Positions 62,701 through 64,000 of a stretch of 64,000 bases of DNA are shown here, piece after piece. Both the position numbers and the translations under genes were made by a program. The stretch's first letter is position 1, and the number at the start of each line of letters is the position of its first letter. The notes below the pieces were generated by a model. It was not told the origin of the DNA. It saw only the letters and a program-made list of their open reading frames with translations, and made no database searches. Origin of the DNA: Desmodesmus armatus (Eukaryota; Chlorophyta; Chlorophyceae; Sphaeropleales; Scenedesmaceae); the NCBI GenBank assembly GCA_007449985.2, contig VIIQ02000693.1, forward strand, positions 110,132 to 174,131, read 5' to 3'.

Positions 62701-62975
62701 CCACCCCGCCTAATGGACAGGGTTGCATGTAGATGATTGTGTGCCAGCCTGGCGCTGCACTCACCAGTTGGCGCCAGACCACACTGGCATGACACTGCAG
62801 TGGGCGACGTCCTGAGACCTGCGCCCGCCTGTTGATGCCAGACTGGGCATTGCGATGGGGCTGGCAGCGCCTGCATGCAGGAAGATTCCAGTCAACGGTG
62901 CCACATGCCCTGACCACCACTTGTGTGCTGTGGGCATAACCCTGACCTCAACTGGGGGCCTTGCAGCTTCTGCAT
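59772..62975 (-). CDS. DUF1350 alpha/beta-hydrolase-like protein, plastid
   Basis: Seven exons, minus strand: 62975-62947, 62870-62765, 62573-62379, 61724-61543, 61162-60880, 60292-59939, 59918-59772, giving 431 residues. The first ~40 residues (MQKLQGPQLRRCQPHRN ... RRPLQCHA) form a plastid-type transit peptide. DUF1350 blocks: GVVHFLGGAFAGAAPQLLYN, TPYKVTFQHDKCAR, a GHSNG nucleophile-elbow-like motif (Ser143) in QFGVGHSNGALLHLL, DFTPSPEESRAII, LLVQFENDNFDETP, and LLPGSHVTPCG. A low-complexity Ser/Ala/Gln insertion lies in the middle. Members occur in plants, algae and cyanobacteria; the reaction is unknown. The last join needs a 20-bp intron (59919-59938) or hides a 1-bp frameshift in a GGGG run. 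Confidence 0.9.
61691..61955 (-). repeat. Triplicated exon 4 acceptor of DUF1350
   Basis: The splice acceptor and first ~12 codons of exon 4 occur three times: the used copy at 61724, and intronic copies with GTG at 61848 and 61951. Period is about 103-124 bp. The two decoys run into stop codons in frame soon after the copied part. Confidence 0.85.
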
Positions 62976-63469
62976 AGCTGTGGTTAAAATAGTACAGCAA
63001 CCGTTAGTGCGCCTGACTTTATGCTCGGGGGTGCTGTGTGAGGGTTGGCTGGGTCAAGGAGGGTAGATCAGTGCAGCCTGTATGCTCAGGGCAAAGGTGC
63101 GCTTATGCAGACGAAACTGGATGAAATTGCAAAAGTAGAAGTGGTGAAACAATCGGAAAGGCTGTTTGCACATAAAATTGGTCACACGGTCTGGCGAAAA
63201 CCACTCACACTTGTGCATAACAAGGTGCATTGTCTCGTTGGCCTTTGCAACACCAAGTTAGTCTCGCGGTTGGTACATCAACCACTGACTTCGCCTCGGT
63301 CACTCAGGGTGATCTGCTGCTGCTGCTGTCTCCCGTGCTGATGTTATAAGACAGCCTGTGTCAGGGCTTGTTTCTGGGTATCTGCCACACTGGTTCATCA
63401 ACAGTGGCAGCTGCAGCAGCAGTCCATCCCTCCAGCAGGCAGTAGCACCCTTAGGAGGCAGTAGCAAAC
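62976..63469. promoter_or_regulatory. Divergent promoter region DUF1350 / complex I subunit
   Basis: 494 bp between the two start codons. No TATA box or defined element was recognised. Confidence 0.4.
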
Positions 63470-63803
63470 ATGAATGAGATTCAGCGCATCAACCCTCCCT
63501 CTAGCGTCATCCTGAACGAGAGGAAGTTCCCCGTTATCACGAACGACCCCAGCTTCTCGGACATCTGTAAGTGGCAAGCACACACTCTGACACCCCTGCA
63601 GCAGCACCCAAGCACATGACACACAGGCTGTGCCGGTGTGGATCTGCACAGCGCTCTCGGTTGGCTGCCCAAGCCAGGTTTGACGTTCCTGGATTTCAAG
63701 TCAAACTATTTTGATCGTGCTGCAGTCAGGAACCTGCGGTCAGATGACTACAATCTGCTGATCAAGTCCCAGCTGGTTGGCGCACCTGTTGGGTACTGGA
63801 TCG
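63470..63803 (+). CDS. Probable complex I 20.9-kDa (NUXM-type) subunit, 5' part
   Basis: Two exons are visible: 63470-63566 and 63726-63803, joined in phase (58 residues), followed by a GTGAGC donor; the remaining exons lie beyond the window. The N-terminus reads ERKFPVITNDPSFSDIFRNL and then SDDYNLLIKSQLVGAPVGYW. The pattern of a [FY]PV-x4-P[PS]F motif, an xDY, then a G-x2-VGY membrane segment resembles the plant/fungal 20.9-kDa accessory subunit of mitochondrial NADH:ubiquinone oxidoreductase. The match rests on few residues, so the assignment is provisional. Confidence 0.65.
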
Positions 63804-64000
63804 GTGAGCAGCAGTGCAGCAGCTGAGGAACAGTTGTGTGTAACACACACACTTTATGGTCTTAGTTTCCAGACTCAATGTGATATCGGGTGGTAGCATC
63901 GTGCTGGCACACTCATGTCCAGCCAATGATAGCGCATCAGACTGAGGTGTGAGTGCCCAACCATCCATCGTCTTTCTATTTCCTTTGACTGATTGGGAAG
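63804..64000 (+). other. Intron of the complex I subunit gene
   Basis: Begins at the GTGAGC donor after exon 2. No continuing exon was identified before the window ends. Confidence 0.5.

Overview
The window is nuclear DNA of a green alga, most likely a chlorophycean. The evidence is intron-rich genes with GT/GC-AG introns and TGTAA-type poly(A) signals, plastid and flagellar genes, and abundant CAG/CTG, poly-G and TG tracts. IFT43 points to a lineage that makes or has retained cilia. A KH/KH/KH-WW protein matches the C1 subunit of the Chlamydomonas circadian RNA-binding complex CHLAMY1. The species cannot be fixed from the sequence.

Layout. 1-12.7 kb is a 186-bp satellite array with higher-order structure, interrupted by a complete Ty3/gypsy chromovirus (377-6409, minus strand) that has LTRs identical by eye and a 5-bp target duplication. 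14.4-18.6 kb holds an 11-exon aquaporin (+). 18.6-23.7 kb has no recognisable gene, only short duplications and decayed coding-like fragments. 23.7-27.9 kb is the C1-like KH/WW protein (-). 29.1-33.6 kb is an MKK3-type MAP kinase kinase with a C-terminal NTF2 domain (-). 35.1-36.1 kb is protein phosphatase 1 inhibitor-3/PPP1R11 (-), divergent from a plastid one-helix LHC-like protein (+, 36.6-37.9 kb). 38.8-41.8 kb is the small subunit of isopropylmalate isomerase (+, plastid leucine synthesis). 42.5-45.0 kb is IFT43 (-). 45.2-45.4 kb is a MITE-like inverted-repeat element. 45.5-48.9 kb is a PHYHD1-like 2-oxoglutarate dioxygenase (+).

49.9-59.5 kb is a tandem array with the order E-A-E-A-E-A-E. 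E is about 0.71 kb with its own terminal inverted repeats and A is about 2.25 kb. The array begins and ends exactly at E termini. The outer E copies resemble each other more than the inner ones, which suggests an original E-A-E element that later expanded. This is the least explained structure in the window.

59.8-63.0 kb is a plastid-type DUF1350 alpha/beta-hydrolase (-), divergent from the first two exons of a probable complex I 20.9-kDa/NUXM-type subunit (+, runs off the end).

Exons of the spliced genes were built by hand from splice consensus, phase agreement and family similarity. Joins add up in phase in every gene reported, except the 3' end of IFT43 (unresolved) and one anomalous join in the DUF1350 gene. 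The cellular genes share no pathway. The links are two signalling genes side by side (MKK3, PP1 inhibitor) and several plastid functions.
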